NCBI RefSeq assembly: GCF_030643905.1
Contig: NZ_CP121446.1
Span: forward strand, 930,001 to 994,000
Length of the DNA stretch: 64,000 nucleotides
Direction of reading: 5' to 3'
From: Flavobacterium sp. IMCC34852
GTDB lineage: Bacteria; Bacteroidota; Bacteroidia; Flavobacteriales; Flavobacteriaceae
The notes under the pieces were generated by a model. That model saw only the letters and a list, made by a program, of their open reading frames with translations, searched no databases and was not told the DNA's origin. A program made the position numbers and the translations under genes. Shown one piece after another: positions 16,862 through 26,211 of this stretch (the first letter of the stretch is position 1; every line of letters begins with the position of its first letter).

Positions 16862-17950
16862 TTATATACTAAAGTTTATGGCTCCATCGCCAACTTGATC
16901 ACAAATATAGTTACCATTTTGACAATAGCCAACTAATTCTGTTGTAATAAATTGCATCGCCTCGACTCTAACGTTTTCGGGGTACAAAACATGTACGTTG
17001 GCACCGGCATCGAGGGTAAAACATATAGGAATTTTCGTTTCGTTTCTGAATTGCCAAATTTTATTAATGATTTCCAAGGTGTTGGGTTTCATTAGGATAA
17101 AATAAGGAATCGAGGTCATCATCATTGAATGTAAAGTCAAAGCTTCACTTTCTACTATCTTGATAAACTCGGTTAAATCGCCTTTTTCTAAAACTTTTTT
17201 AATGGCCGATAAATTCTCATGCGCTTGTGCGAATCTTTGTTGGGCAAACGGATGATGGTGCATTAAATCGTGTCCGACTGTGCTCGAAACTTGTTTTTCG
17301 CCTTTGTCAACTAACAGAATGGTATCTTGGTAATTTTTGAAATTGTCGTGAATCTTAGCCGGAAATTCTACTCCGAATAAGTCGGAACTGCCTTCAATTT
17401 CGGCGTGATTTCCCCAAACTACTATATTTCCTTTTACGCTTCGGCAAGCGCTACCTGAACCTAATCGGGCTAAGAAAGAAGCTTTTAGGTTGAAGAAATT
17501 TTGGGTCATTTCAGGATACAACTTTCTTTCCAAACTCATAATATTCATTGCTAAAGCCGCCATTCCCGAGGCTGAGGAAGCAATTCCGGAACTGTGCGGA
17601 AAACTGTTTTCGGTGTCGATAGTGAAATGATAGTCTTTTAAATAAGGACAATAGATTTCGATGCGTTCTAAGAACTTTTGGATTTTCGGTTTGAAATCTT
17701 CTTTGGGTTGGCCTTCGAACAGCAAATCGAAGGAGAAATTACTGTCGTTTTGTTTTTTGGCGAAAGCCAATTTCGTAATCGTTTTACAATTGTTCAAAGT
17801 AAAACTGATAGAGGGATTGGCCGGAATTTGGTGCTCTTTTTTACCCCAATATTTGACTAAAGCGATATTGCTGGGTGCGCTCCATTGAAAACTTCCGTTT
17901 TCGATTACTGTTGAAAATGGTTTTGAAATAAAATCCTTTTCGGAAAGCAT
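16862..17950 (-). CDS. mvaD: Diphosphomevalonate decarboxylase
   Basis: This enzyme converts mevalonate diphosphate to isopentenyl diphosphate with ATP and release of CO2. The diagnostic motif NIALVKYWGKK near residue 29 and the GHMP loop HSSGIASSASGMAALA are present, as is the C-terminal LDAGANVHVLY holding the catalytic Asp. The start ATG at 17950 (MLSEKDFISKPF) is preferred over one nine codons upstream, which lies in the divergent promoter region. It is the first gene of a minus-strand operon: mvaD, mevalonate kinase, UbiA. tspO starts divergently 89 bases away. Confidence 0.92.
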   Translation of the reverse strand: MLSEKDFISKPFSTVIENGSFQWSAPSNIALVKYWGKKEHQIPANPSISFTLNNCKTITKLAFAKKQNDSNFSFDLLFEGQPKEDFKPKIQKFLERIEIYCPYLKDYHFTIDTENSFPHSSGIASSASGMAALAMNIMSLERKLYPEMTQNFFNLKASFLARLGSGSACRSVKGNIVVWGNHAEIEGSSDLFGVEFPAKIHDNFKNYQDTILLVDKGEKQVSSTVGHDLMHHHPFAQQRFAQAHENLSAIKKVLEKGDLTEFIKIVESEALTLHSMMMTSIPYFILMKPNTLEIINKIWQFRNETKIPICFTLDAGANVHVLYPENVRVEAMQFITTELVGYCQNGNYICDQVGDGAINFSI

Positions 17951-18007
17951 AGATTTGAAATTTAGACAAAGATACATTTTTTATAAAAAGAACATTATTT
18001 TGTTTAG

Positions 18008-18015
18008 TATATTTG
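18008..18015 (+). promoter_or_regulatory. -7 box TATATTTG of tspO
   Basis: An exact TAnnTTTG match 24 bases before the tspO ATG. No TTTG is seen at the usual -33 distance. Confidence 0.5.
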
Positions 18016-18038
18016 AACAATATTTAAACAAAAATAAT

Positions 18039-18515
18039 ATGCAAAGGATTTTAAGAATAATATTGGTGGTGTTCACTTGTTTGACTATCGGTTATTTGTC
18101 GGGTATCGTTACTCGCGAGAGTATTACGACTTGGTATCCGACATTAATTAAGCCTGTTTTTAATCCACCGAATTGGATTTTTGCACCGGTTTGGACCATG
18201 CTTTATGTAATGATGGGTGTTGCCGGCGGTATGATTTGGAATCGAATTGATACTGATGAAGAGAATGTTAAGAAGGCTTTTAAGTTTTTTATATACCAAT
18301 TGGCTTTGAATGCGCTTTGGTCTTATTTGTTTTTTGGATTGCAAAATCCGTTATTGGCTTTAATCGAAATTGTTTTGTTGTGGTTGATGATATTTGAGAC
18401 TTACACACAGTTTAAGAAAATAGACAAAGTGGCCGGTATGTTGTTTATTCCGTATTTGGCATGGGTCAGTTTTGCCACGGTTCTCAATGCGAGTATTTGG
18501 TGGTTGAATAAATAA
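18039..18515 (+). CDS. tspO: Tryptophan-rich sensory protein (TspO/MBR family)
   Basis: A five-helix membrane protein of 158 residues. The family motifs are clear: TRESITTWYPTLIKPVFNPPNWIFAP-like N-terminal loop, WTMLYVMMGVAGGMIW, the NALWSYLFFG helix and the terminal WVSFATVLNASIWWLN. TspO homologues bind porphyrins and cholesterol-like ligands and are linked to stress responses; the ligand here is unknown. I chose ATG 18039 (MQRILRIIL), because upstream in-frame ATG 17955 would place coding sequence over the -7 box. It is divergent from mvaD. Confidence 0.92.
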   Translation: MQRILRIILVVFTCLTIGYLSGIVTRESITTWYPTLIKPVFNPPNWIFAPVWTMLYVMMGVAGGMIWNRIDTDEENVKKAFKFFIYQLALNALWSYLFFGLQNPLLALIEIVLLWLMIFETYTQFKKIDKVAGMLFIPYLAWVSFATVLNASIWWLNK

Positions 18516-18549
18516 AAAAAATCCCGTCTGGATGAGACGGGATTTTTTT
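18515..18549. terminator. Bidirectional terminator
   Basis: Arms 18515-18529 and 18535-18549 pair perfectly over 15 bases with a 5-base loop, between tspO and the convergent T9SS protein gene. Confidence 0.85.
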
Positions 18550-18564
18550 ATAATTCTATTTTAA

Positions 18565-21500
18565 TTATTGAATGACTAGTTTTTTAATGGTTTTTAAATG
18601 GTTTTCAGTATTAATTTCTACCAAATAAACGCCTTTGGATAAGTCGCTTACATTTAAATTGATAAGCTCGTTTGATTGTGCCTGAACGGTTTTAACGGTT
18701 TTTCCTAGAAGATTATAAAGTACAATAGTATCAATAGTTTCAGTAGTATTTGTTAAACTGATTTGAACATTGTTGGTTGCCGGATTAGGATATAAAACCA
18801 AATTGCCATCGGCAAAAGTGGTATTGCTCAACGCGTTCAAGAATTTGGTGTTGAAGGTATTGGTAACAATAGCCGGATTAGAATCAAAAATAATCGAGGC
18901 ATTGTTCGGGATGATATCACCCACTTGAAATCCCGGATTGGCTTTGATTTTAAATTGAACAAATCCCATGCTTCCGTTCACATTTACTAAAGAGGAAGGA
19001 AGATAGATGTTTTTGAATTCCCATTCCAAATGATTGCCGTTTCTGGTCATGGTATAGTTGTGGCTGGCACTAACCATTCTAACACTTTCTTCATTTAGTT
19101 GCGAATCCAATAAATCTTCAATATGTACATCTATAGCGCTGGCGGTGCCGTTGTTTTGGAATCTTATAGTATAATACAAATAATCGTCAGCGGTAAACTC
19201 ATTAATGCGAATTTTATCGCCATGCGCTTCCATTTTATCATTAGGATCCCATGAATTCACCACAATCTGTGAATTGGTATTGGTATTATTAACCAAATTA
19301 ATATCACTAGCGATAGCTGTAATGGTAGCAGTTGCGGTTAATAAATCGTTTAAATTTACTGTCGGGCTAGGAGGAACAGTCATAGTAACCGTGATAATTC
19401 GGGTTTCATTTGGCTGAAGATTGGTAAAGTTATAGGTGAATCCATTTGCATTGTTTACAACTCCTGCCTGACTTACAGTGTTAATCGTTACCTGAGAAGG
19501 TTTTACAAAAGTAACTGTGCCGTCTGAAGCCGCTAGTCCAATATTTTTATAAATAATTCTGTTTTGATAAGTTAAGGCAGGTCTTGGCGGACTCAAAGGC
19601 GCTATTGAAATGCTTAAATCAGCATAAGTTTGGGTTAATGTCACCGGGAAATACAAGAACTGAGTTCCGCTTCCTACAGCGATACTCATATCATTATAGG
19701 TTATTCCGGTTGTTGCGTAATAGGTTGTGTATTCTGGTAACAATTCATAACTGAAATCATAAGTATTGTTAGGATTAGTGTCATATAAGGCATACTGACC
19801 TGTTGGAGAATAACCGCTGATGTTGGTTCCTGAATCATTTTGTTGGTAGATAAATGACCCATTAGGAAAAAGTGTTTCGCCGGTATCTCTAATACCATTG
19901 TTATTGTCATCGACAAAGGCTACTAAAACTATTTTGTCTGCATCGGGAGCGCAGGTAACATTGGCTATCCACCCCGGTCGATTGACAGTATTGTCACTTC
20001 TGAATCGGAAGGTCAAACAACCATCAGGACTTGAAGAAGTAAATGGACCGGGAATTGTTGTTCCCCAATATCCGCCGGGTAAACCGCCCGGAACATTGGC
20101 AGCTGCATTTGAACTTGGAATTTGTGGCGCGTTAATTGAATTTCCATCAAAAACGTATAAAGCATCCCAAGTGGCTTCAGTATCAAAAGAGGTAAACACC
20201 ACCGTTACAAGTTCTCCGGGAATAGTTGGACAAATAGTATATGTGTTATCAGAACTATTAGCGTAATTGGCATTAGGACCACCATTATCAACAAATTGAC
20301 CGCCACAAATAGGAGGCAAAGGTTGGGTACAGGCAGAAACACCTACACTCCAATCACTTAAATCACTAGCAGAACATACTGCTCTGGCATAAATGGTGTA
20401 ACAGGTGTTGGGAGAAAGTCCTGTGATAACGAAAGGATTTACAGTAGTTGCTATAAATCCGGTTGAATTAGCATTAGGTGCCGGACTGCCTGTTGGAAGG
20501 ACGATTATATCCCAATTGGTAGCTGAACCAATTTCATTCCAGCCTACAGTAAGCGAGGTATTTGTAATTCCGGAAATAGTTAGGGCTGTTGGTCTTGGGC
20601 ATGTTGGTGGTGGAGCACAAGTCACATTGGCTATCCACCCTGGTCGATTGACAGTATTGTCACTTCTAAAACGGAATGTCAAACAGCCATCTTGACTTGA
20701 AGAAGTAAAAGGACCGGGAATCGCAGTTCCCCAAAATCCACCGGGCAAACCTCCAGGAACATTTCCTGCAGGATTTGTACTTGTTATTTGAGATGCAGCA
20801 ATAGAATTTCCGTTATAAACATATAAAGCATCCCAAGTCGCCTCAGTGTTAAAGGCTGTAAAAGTTACTGTCACTAAATCACCCGGATTATTTGGGCAAA
20901 TAGTTGTTGTCACATCTGAACTATTTAAATAGTTTGCATTTGAACCGCCATTGTCAACAAATAAACCGCCGCAAACTACAGGTTCCATTAATGTTGTAAA
21001 AGTTAAAGGTCCTGACCAATCACTCACTTCGGTTGCGTTGCACATAGCTCTCACATAAGTATTATAGCAAGTAGAAGAGCTCAAACTTGTAAATGAATAA
21101 GAGTTTGTTGTTACGTTTGTTCCGGAAGTATTAGCCGTTGGTGGAGCTGACCCACAAGGTAAAGCAATGACTTGCCATTCGGTAGCTGCGCCCGCTTCTG
21201 TCCAAGTTAAAGTTGTACCCGAAGGGGTAACATTTGTTAAAGCTAATGAAAAAGGTTGAGGACAAGCTGGTGGCGATGTACAAGTTACGTTGGCTACCCA
21301 TCCCGCACGGTTTACGGCATTGTCACTCCTAAATCTGAAGGTGAGACAACCGCTGGCGTTCGAAGAGGTAAATGGTCCCGGTAATGTTGTTCCCCAAAAT
21401 CCTCCGGCCAATCCTCCTGGTACATTGGCAGCTCCGTTAGTACTTGCAATTTGAGTAGCTGAGGTGGAGTCACCGTTAAAAACGTAAAGGGCATCCCAAG

Positions 21501-21717
21501 TGGCTTCAACATCGAAAGCGGTGAAGGTTACGGTAACATTGTCGCCTGTATTGTCCGGGCAAATGGTTACGGTACTATCAGTATTGCTGGCATAATTGGC
21601 ATTAGGTCCTGCCGGATCTGTAAACGTTCCTCCGCACGAAGGGAAATTTTGAGCATAAGAACTTAAAATGGATGTAAAGAATATAGTCCAAAGACTAAAA
21701 AGTAGTTTTGTTTTCAT
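18565..21717 (-). CDS. T9SS-secreted protein with three CUB-like repeats
   Basis: A 1050-residue secreted protein. Signal peptide to about residue 22 (SYAQ). Three CUB-like domains, each starting CGG-x-F and ending GWxANVTC, lie at about 28-146, 248-366 and 470-589, with fibronectin-III-like domains between the first two pairs (TLTWTEAG, LTVGWNEIG). Then comes a short FVDDNNNGIRDTGE motif as in SdrD-B/EF-like loops, beta domains, and a DUF7619-like region (IRFQNNGTASAIDVHIEDLL ... SIIFDSNPAIVTNTF). The last 75 residues are a T9SS type A sorting domain (LYPNPATNN, KGVYLVEI). CUB and FN3 modules suggest an adhesin or carbohydrate/protein-binding surface protein; the target is unknown. It is paralogous to its neighbour. 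Confidence 0.85.
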   Translation of the reverse strand: MKTKLLFSLWTIFFTSILSSYAQNFPSCGGTFTDPAGPNANYASNTDSTVTICPDNTGDNVTVTFTAFDVEATWDALYVFNGDSTSATQIASTNGAANVPGGLAGGFWGTTLPGPFTSSNASGCLTFRFRSDNAVNRAGWVANVTCTSPPACPQPFSLALTNVTPSGTTLTWTEAGAATEWQVIALPCGSAPPTANTSGTNVTTNSYSFTSLSSSTCYNTYVRAMCNATEVSDWSGPLTFTTLMEPVVCGGLFVDNGGSNANYLNSSDVTTTICPNNPGDLVTVTFTAFNTEATWDALYVYNGNSIAASQITSTNPAGNVPGGLPGGFWGTAIPGPFTSSSQDGCLTFRFRSDNTVNRPGWIANVTCAPPPTCPRPTALTISGITNTSLTVGWNEIGSATNWDIIVLPTGSPAPNANSTGFIATTVNPFVITGLSPNTCYTIYARAVCSASDLSDWSVGVSACTQPLPPICGGQFVDNGGPNANYANSSDNTYTICPTIPGELVTVVFTSFDTEATWDALYVFDGNSINAPQIPSSNAAANVPGGLPGGYWGTTIPGPFTSSSPDGCLTFRFRSDNTVNRPGWIANVTCAPDADKIVLVAFVDDNNNGIRDTGETLFPNGSFIYQQNDSGTNISGYSPTGQYALYDTNPNNTYDFSYELLPEYTTYYATTGITYNDMSIAVGSGTQFLYFPVTLTQTYADLSISIAPLSPPRPALTYQNRIIYKNIGLAASDGTVTFVKPSQVTINTVSQAGVVNNANGFTYNFTNLQPNETRIITVTMTVPPSPTVNLNDLLTATATITAIASDINLVNNTNTNSQIVVNSWDPNDKMEAHGDKIRINEFTADDYLYYTIRFQNNGTASAIDVHIEDLLDSQLNEESVRMVSASHNYTMTRNGNHLEWEFKNIYLPSSLVNVNGSMGFVQFKIKANPGFQVGDIIPNNASIIFDSNPAIVTNTFNTKFLNALSNTTFADGNLVLYPNPATNNVQISLTNTTETIDTIVLYNLLGKTVKTVQAQSNELINLNVSDLSKGVYLVEINTENHLKTIKKLVIQ
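19950..21640 (-). repeat. Three in-frame direct repeats (CUB-like units)
   Basis: The same DNA, for example the stretch around TTGGCTATCC, recurs at 19961, 20627 and (as TTGGCTACCC) 21290, spaced 666 and 663 bases. The two copies closest to the 3' end of the gene are the most alike. Each unit encodes a CUB-like domain of about 120 residues. Confidence 0.75.
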
Positions 21718-21774
21718 TATTGGTTGGTTTTGACAACCAAATATAATAGATTTTGTTTTTAGTTTTACAGTTAT

Positions 21775-23784
21775 CTACTTAATAATTAGCTTCTTGTTGA
21801 ATTTGTGGTTATCTTGTGTAGTAATTTCTATCAGGTACAGGCCTTTGGCAAAGGCTGAAGTGTTGATATTCATTTCGGCCGTCAGGTTTTCAGCAAGACT
21901 GTAAATTCTTTTTCCTGAAACTTCAAAAATGTTTACCGCGGTGATTGTTCCGTTTGTATTAGTTATGGTGACATGCTCCTGCGCAGGATTAGGATATAAT
22001 CTTACGGAATCGGCTTCAAAAGTGTCAGTTCCCAAATTCTCCACAAACTCTGTGTTGAAAGTATTGGTAACTATGGCCGGATTAAAATCAAAGTAAATTG
22101 AAGCGGTATTCGGGATTATATCGCCAATAGCATAACCTGGTTTTGGTTTGATTCGGTACTGCACATAACCATGACCATCATCAATATTGATACTGCTTGG
22201 CGGTAAGTTGATTTGATTGAAATTAAAAACCAGCTGGGTTCCATTTCTTAAAGCGTCAACATTATGACTTGATCCGATTAACTCAAAAGTGCTTTCATCT
22301 AATTGATTGTCTAATTGATTGATGACTCTTATAAACTCCGCCGGAGCCGTACCGGTATTTTCAAAGCGAATGGTATAATTCAGATAATCATTGGCACCAA
22401 AATCAGCGAAAACAATTCTTTCACCATGCGATTCGGTTATGTCATTCGGATCCCAAGAAGCCACAATTACTTGTGTTAACAGATCGCTATTATTACTAAT
22501 TAGAATGTCACCTGAAACTTGAATAGATACCTGATGATTAACCAATTGTCCAATAGAAACAGTTGGTATTGTTGGGATTAAATAATAAACATCAATAAAA
22601 CCAGCATGATAAGCTCCCAAATTCGTAAAATCATAGGTAAATCCCGTAGGAGTAGCTACTGTTCCCAATTGAGATATAGAACTAATGGTTAAGTTAGGGT
22701 CTTTAACATAAGTTAAAGTTCCATTTGAAATAACAGTAGTTCCGGTATTTTGGTAATAAATCCTGACACGATAATTGAAACCCGGTCTTGGTGGGATCTC
22801 AGTGATAAAACGAACTTCTGTGTCTATATAAGGATTGGTTAGAATAATAGGAAAATAGAGGAAAGAAATATTATTATTGCCTGTAAAATCTGTGTAAGTA
22901 GTATTACTGCTAAAATAGGGACTATAATTGCTATTTACCTCATAGCTAAAATCGTAAGAATCGGTTAGGATAGGATTGTAAATGTAAAAATCGCCATAAT
23001 TTGAATTAGCGTTTAAATTCGTCCCTGAATCATTGACCTGATAAACAAAATTACCTTGATTGAAAGGAAGTTCACCAGTATTTCTAATGCCATTGTTGTT
23101 GCTGTCTATAAAAGCGGATAAAACAATAATGTTGGAACAACTGTTATTAATAAGGCAATTGCTGTTTTCCTGGACAGTAACTTCGTCGATTAACCATCGA
23201 TCCCCATCTAACGAGCCAGAGGTTTGAGTATACTTTCTAACAAAAGCAATATAAATACTTGTGCCAGCATAGGCCGATAAGTCAACAAATTTTTGCTCAT
23301 AGATGTTAAAAGATGTATTGAGCTCATCTTCTGTAAATTGTATCCATAAAGTATAAGCATTTGGATCATTTTGTTGCGCTGATGCCGGAGCAATTTTTAT
23401 TTGGTATAACGTACCTTGATCACCTGAAGTGTAGCTTCTGTTATAAAAAGCCAGCACACCATTACCCGGAACGGTAATTGCCGGAGTGGCTAAATAATCC
23501 TCGGAAACATTTCCTTGGCCTATGTTTTCCCGGTTGATATAAGCAGAATTTGCGCCTGCATACACAAATGGTGGCGTTGGAGGAACGGATACACTATTAT
23601 TTATTTCCCAGTGATAGACTTGTCCGACACCATTATCAAATACCGCCCAATTTCCACTGTCCAATGTCCAGTTGGTTGAGGGTAAAGGATCGGGACCGTT
23701 GGTGTTTTCAAAGCCTTCGTAAAATTGGGCAGAAACAGAATTTATACTCAACATTAAAGACAAAAGAAGTAGTAGTTTTTTCAT
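21775..23784 (-). CDS. T9SS-secreted protein with cleaved-adhesin-like domain
   Basis: A 669-residue secreted protein. Signal peptide to about residue 19 (VSAQ). Residues about 20-205 resemble the cleaved-adhesin/MAM-like jelly roll (FYEGFENTN, NWTLDSGNWAVFDNG, SAYINRENIGQ, DYLATPAITVPGNG, WLIDEVTV). From residue about 220 the protein parallels its neighbour: FIDSNNNGIRNTGELPF, similar beta domains, a DUF7619-like part (YTIRFENTGTAPAEFIRV ... NTASIYFDFNPAIVTNTF) and a T9SS type A sorting domain (LYPNPAQEHV, KGLYLIEI). Inferred to be a surface or secreted binding protein. The two genes are separated by 57 bases and may form one transcript. Confidence 0.85.
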   Translation of the reverse strand: MKKLLLLLSLMLSINSVSAQFYEGFENTNGPDPLPSTNWTLDSGNWAVFDNGVGQVYHWEINNSVSVPPTPPFVYAGANSAYINRENIGQGNVSEDYLATPAITVPGNGVLAFYNRSYTSGDQGTLYQIKIAPASAQQNDPNAYTLWIQFTEDELNTSFNIYEQKFVDLSAYAGTSIYIAFVRKYTQTSGSLDGDRWLIDEVTVQENSNCLINNSCSNIIVLSAFIDSNNNGIRNTGELPFNQGNFVYQVNDSGTNLNANSNYGDFYIYNPILTDSYDFSYEVNSNYSPYFSSNTTYTDFTGNNNISFLYFPIILTNPYIDTEVRFITEIPPRPGFNYRVRIYYQNTGTTVISNGTLTYVKDPNLTISSISQLGTVATPTGFTYDFTNLGAYHAGFIDVYYLIPTIPTVSIGQLVNHQVSIQVSGDILISNNSDLLTQVIVASWDPNDITESHGERIVFADFGANDYLNYTIRFENTGTAPAEFIRVINQLDNQLDESTFELIGSSHNVDALRNGTQLVFNFNQINLPPSSINIDDGHGYVQYRIKPKPGYAIGDIIPNTASIYFDFNPAIVTNTFNTEFVENLGTDTFEADSVRLYPNPAQEHVTITNTNGTITAVNIFEVSGKRIYSLAENLTAEMNINTSAFAKGLYLIEITTQDNHKFNKKLIIK

Positions 23785-23853
23785 AGGTCAGTAATTTTGC
23801 AACCCAAAGTTAACTGATTTTGAATCAACTACTGTAAAATCATAAGAATTTTT

Positions 23854-24351
23854 TTAATGCAAACTTATCACTTTAGCAATTTTCCATTGGTCATTTATTT
23901 TTTTCCAAAAGATGGTAAACCGACTTATTTTTTTAGGTTCATCTGGTGGATTGGTATTGTTACTGAAAGAATGTAACCCAATTTCAATCGCGCCATAATC
24001 TTTGATCGGATAGACTTCAATACTGCCCTGAACCAGTGTTCGCGTGACTTTACCGCAGATATTTTTCTTGGTGCCTTCGAGGATGTCTTTTTTCGAATTA
24101 GACAATCCGCCATGGTCATGATAAAATTCGATGTCCTCTGCATAGAAATTAGCATAGGTTTCAAATTTTGTATCACAATGATTGTAAGCGTCAAAGAAAA
24201 TACTGTCTTGTTCAGCTATGGCTTTAAACAATTCAGGATTGTCCGGTGTATAGTTTTTGGTCAGTTGATAGTCGTTTGATTTTGATATGCCACAACTGAT
24301 TACTACTATCGAACATGCAATAAGGGTCAATAAAAGAATGATTTTTTTCAT
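23854..24351 (-). CDS. NTF2-like (DUF4440-type) lipoprotein
   Basis: A lipoprotein signal peptide (MKKIILLLTLIACSIVVISC, Cys20) is followed by an NTF2-like domain of about 125 residues: LFKAIAEQDSIFFDAYNHCD, FYAEDIEFYHDHGG, VQGSIEVYPIKDYGAIEIG, and the closing FTIFWKKINDQWKIAKVISLH. The pattern is that of DUF4440/SnoaL-like proteins. No reaction can be assigned. Its ATG overlaps the stop of the flavoprotein gene by four bases (ATGA), which implies translational coupling. Confidence 0.8.
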   Translation of the reverse strand: MKKIILLLTLIACSIVVISCGISKSNDYQLTKNYTPDNPELFKAIAEQDSIFFDAYNHCDTKFETYANFYAEDIEFYHDHGGLSNSKKDILEGTKKNICGKVTRTLVQGSIEVYPIKDYGAIEIGLHSFSNNTNPPDEPKKISRFTIFWKKINDQWKIAKVISLH

Positions 24352-25565
24352 GATGTTGTAATTGAATTAGCCACAATAAACCCGCTGGTCCAGGCGTTTT
24401 GAAAGTTAAATCCGCCCGTAATCGCATCGATATTAACAATCTCTCCGGCAAAAAATAAATTTTCATGCAACTTGCTTTCCATCGTTTTAAAGTTGATTTC
24501 TCTTAAGTCGACGCCTCCCGCGGTAACAAACTCTTCCTTAAAAGTACTTTTGCCATTCACCTGAAATTGGCCATTGGTGAGTTGGTTCGCCAAATTCGTC
24601 AGTTGCATTTTAGTCAAATCAGCCCATTTGGTTTCGGTATCTATTGCGGAAGCTAAAACCAAACTTTCCCAAAGTCTGTTAGGGAATTCAAAAGGAGATT
24701 TTTTACTCACTATTTTCTTCGCGTGTTCTTGTTTGAGTTCTTTCAAACTTTCCATGGCTTCGTCAAAAGTGATGTCGTTGAGCCAGTTGACTTCTAACAC
24801 AAATTGGTATTTTTTCTCTGCCAAAATTCTGGCGCCCCAAGCCGACAGTCTTAAAATTCCCGGGCCGCTCATGCCCCAATGCGTAATCAATAATGGTCCG
24901 GAAGCTTCCAGTTTGGTGCCTTTGACTTTCACATGGGCGAAAGCCGAAACGCCCATCAAATCTTTGATTCGGGTGTCTTTGATATTAAAAGTAAATAGCG
25001 AAGGAACCGGTGGAATAATCGTGTGATTCATGTTTTCCAACAGTTCCCAAATCTTGGGATTGCTACCGGTGGTCATGACCAGTTTTTGACATGAAAATGT
25101 CTCGTGATTGGTTTCTACTTTCCAGTAATTGTCGCCATGAAAAAGCGATTGTACACTTTGCCCTGTCAAGACCTCAATTTTTAGTTTCTGGGTCAAGCCC
25201 AAAAAACAATCGATGATGGTTTGTGAGGAATCCGTAGTGGGAAACATTCTCCCATCGTCTTCGATTTTCAATTCGACGTCGTGCTTTTCAAACCATTCAA
25301 TTGTATCGCCTGAGCAAAATTGGTGAAACGGACCGCGTAATTCCTTTTCGCCACGCGGATAGAATTTGACCAAATCATTCGGCACAAAACATGCATGAGT
25401 AACATTACAACGGCCGCCGCCGGAAATCCGCACTTTCTCCAACACGGTTTTCCCGCGTTCTAAAATGGCGACTTTAAGTTTCGGATTGCTCTCAACGATG
25501 TTAATGGCCGTAAAAAAACCTGCCGCACCGCCGCCTACAATGATGATGTCATAGTTTGAGTTCAT
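24348..25565 (-). CDS. HI0933/BaiN-family FAD-dependent oxidoreductase
   Basis: A flavoprotein of 405 residues. The N-terminal dinucleotide-binding motif is IIIVGGGAAGFFTAI with an acidic strand end AILERG, then RISGGGRCNVTH, the family hallmark. The C-terminal FAD motif is LFFAGEIVNIDAITGGFNFQ-like (shown in part), with TAGGVDLREIN before it. The HI0933-like family includes BaiN/RdsA-type proteins, but the substrate of this one is unknown. It overlaps the GDPD gene upstream and the NTF2-like gene downstream, each by four bases, so the three genes are almost certainly co-translated. Confidence 0.9.
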   Translation of the reverse strand: MNSNYDIIIVGGGAAGFFTAINIVESNPKLKVAILERGKTVLEKVRISGGGRCNVTHACFVPNDLVKFYPRGEKELRGPFHQFCSGDTIEWFEKHDVELKIEDDGRMFPTTDSSQTIIDCFLGLTQKLKIEVLTGQSVQSLFHGDNYWKVETNHETFSCQKLVMTTGSNPKIWELLENMNHTIIPPVPSLFTFNIKDTRIKDLMGVSAFAHVKVKGTKLEASGPLLITHWGMSGPGILRLSAWGARILAEKKYQFVLEVNWLNDITFDEAMESLKELKQEHAKKIVSKKSPFEFPNRLWESLVLASAIDTETKWADLTKMQLTNLANQLTNGQFQVNGKSTFKEEFVTAGGVDLREINFKTMESKLHENLFFAGEIVNIDAITGGFNFQNAWTSGFIVANSITTS

Positions 25566-26209
25566 AGTCGCTCGGGAAAATCAGTAATGATACCGTCAAC
25601 GTTTAACGATGTCACAAAGGTAATATCTTCCGGCTCATTTATGGTCCACGGGAAAATTTTAAAACCTTTTTCTTTGATTTTCAAAACATTTTCAGCAGTT
25701 AGTAAATGAAAGTATGGATGAATAGCCTCGGCTTTGATGAATTTGGCGAAAGCCAAAGCCAAGTCTAAATCGGTTTCTGTCAAAACGCCAATTCGGATTT
25801 CCTCATCGCGAAAACGAACTTCCTGTAACGCATTCCAATCGAAACTCGAAATCAGGATTTTAGTTTTGTCGATTTTGTTTTTATCTATCAAATCCAAAAC
25901 AGCTTGGGTGGCCGAAAACGTTTTGATTTCTACATTGATTTCGCAGCGATTGTCCACTTGTTCGAATACATCGCGTAAAGTCGGAATACCTAACTTTTGC
26001 AATTCTTTAGCGGAATAATCGGTAACCAAGCCCACGCTCGAAGTCGTACGGTCAATGGTTTCATCGTGTATGACTATCGGCACTTTATCCAAACTCAATT
26101 GTACATCGAGTTCAATCATGTCAACGCCTAAAGCAATGGCTTTTTGGAAGGAAGCTAAAGTGTTTTCGGCAGCATGACCTTTCGCACCGCGATGACCGAT
26201 TTTGAGCAT
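25562..26209 (-). CDS. Glycerophosphodiester phosphodiesterase
   Basis: A 215-residue TIM-barrel phosphodiesterase cleaving glycerophosphodiesters to glycerol-3-phosphate and an alcohol. The metal and catalytic motif IGHRGAKGHAAENTLASF, followed by ELDVQLSLDKVPIVIHDETIDRTT in parts, contains the two catalytic His and the Glu/Asp ligands. The last strand, PWTINEPEDI and DGIITDFPERL, is typical of the UgpQ-like group. No signal peptide, so cytoplasmic. Its start lies 2 bases after the stop of the GH13 gene, tying it to the starch operon transcript. Confidence 0.92.
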   Translation of the reverse strand: MLKIGHRGAKGHAAENTLASFQKAIALGVDMIELDVQLSLDKVPIVIHDETIDRTTSSVGLVTDYSAKELQKLGIPTLRDVFEQVDNRCEINVEIKTFSATQAVLDLIDKNKIDKTKILISSFDWNALQEVRFRDEEIRIGVLTETDLDLALAFAKFIKAEAIHPYFHLLTAENVLKIKEKGFKIFPWTINEPEDITFVTSLNVDGIITDFPERL

Positions 26210-26211
26210 GG

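Noticed and set aside
19898-20695. Two plus-strand open frames opposite the CUB repeats with similar products
   Set aside because: Their mutual similarity is explained by the direct repeats of the minus-strand gene.
24574-25026. Plus-strand open frame of 150 codons opposite the flavoprotein gene
   Set aside because: It lies wholly antisense to a well-supported gene and its product shows no family features.
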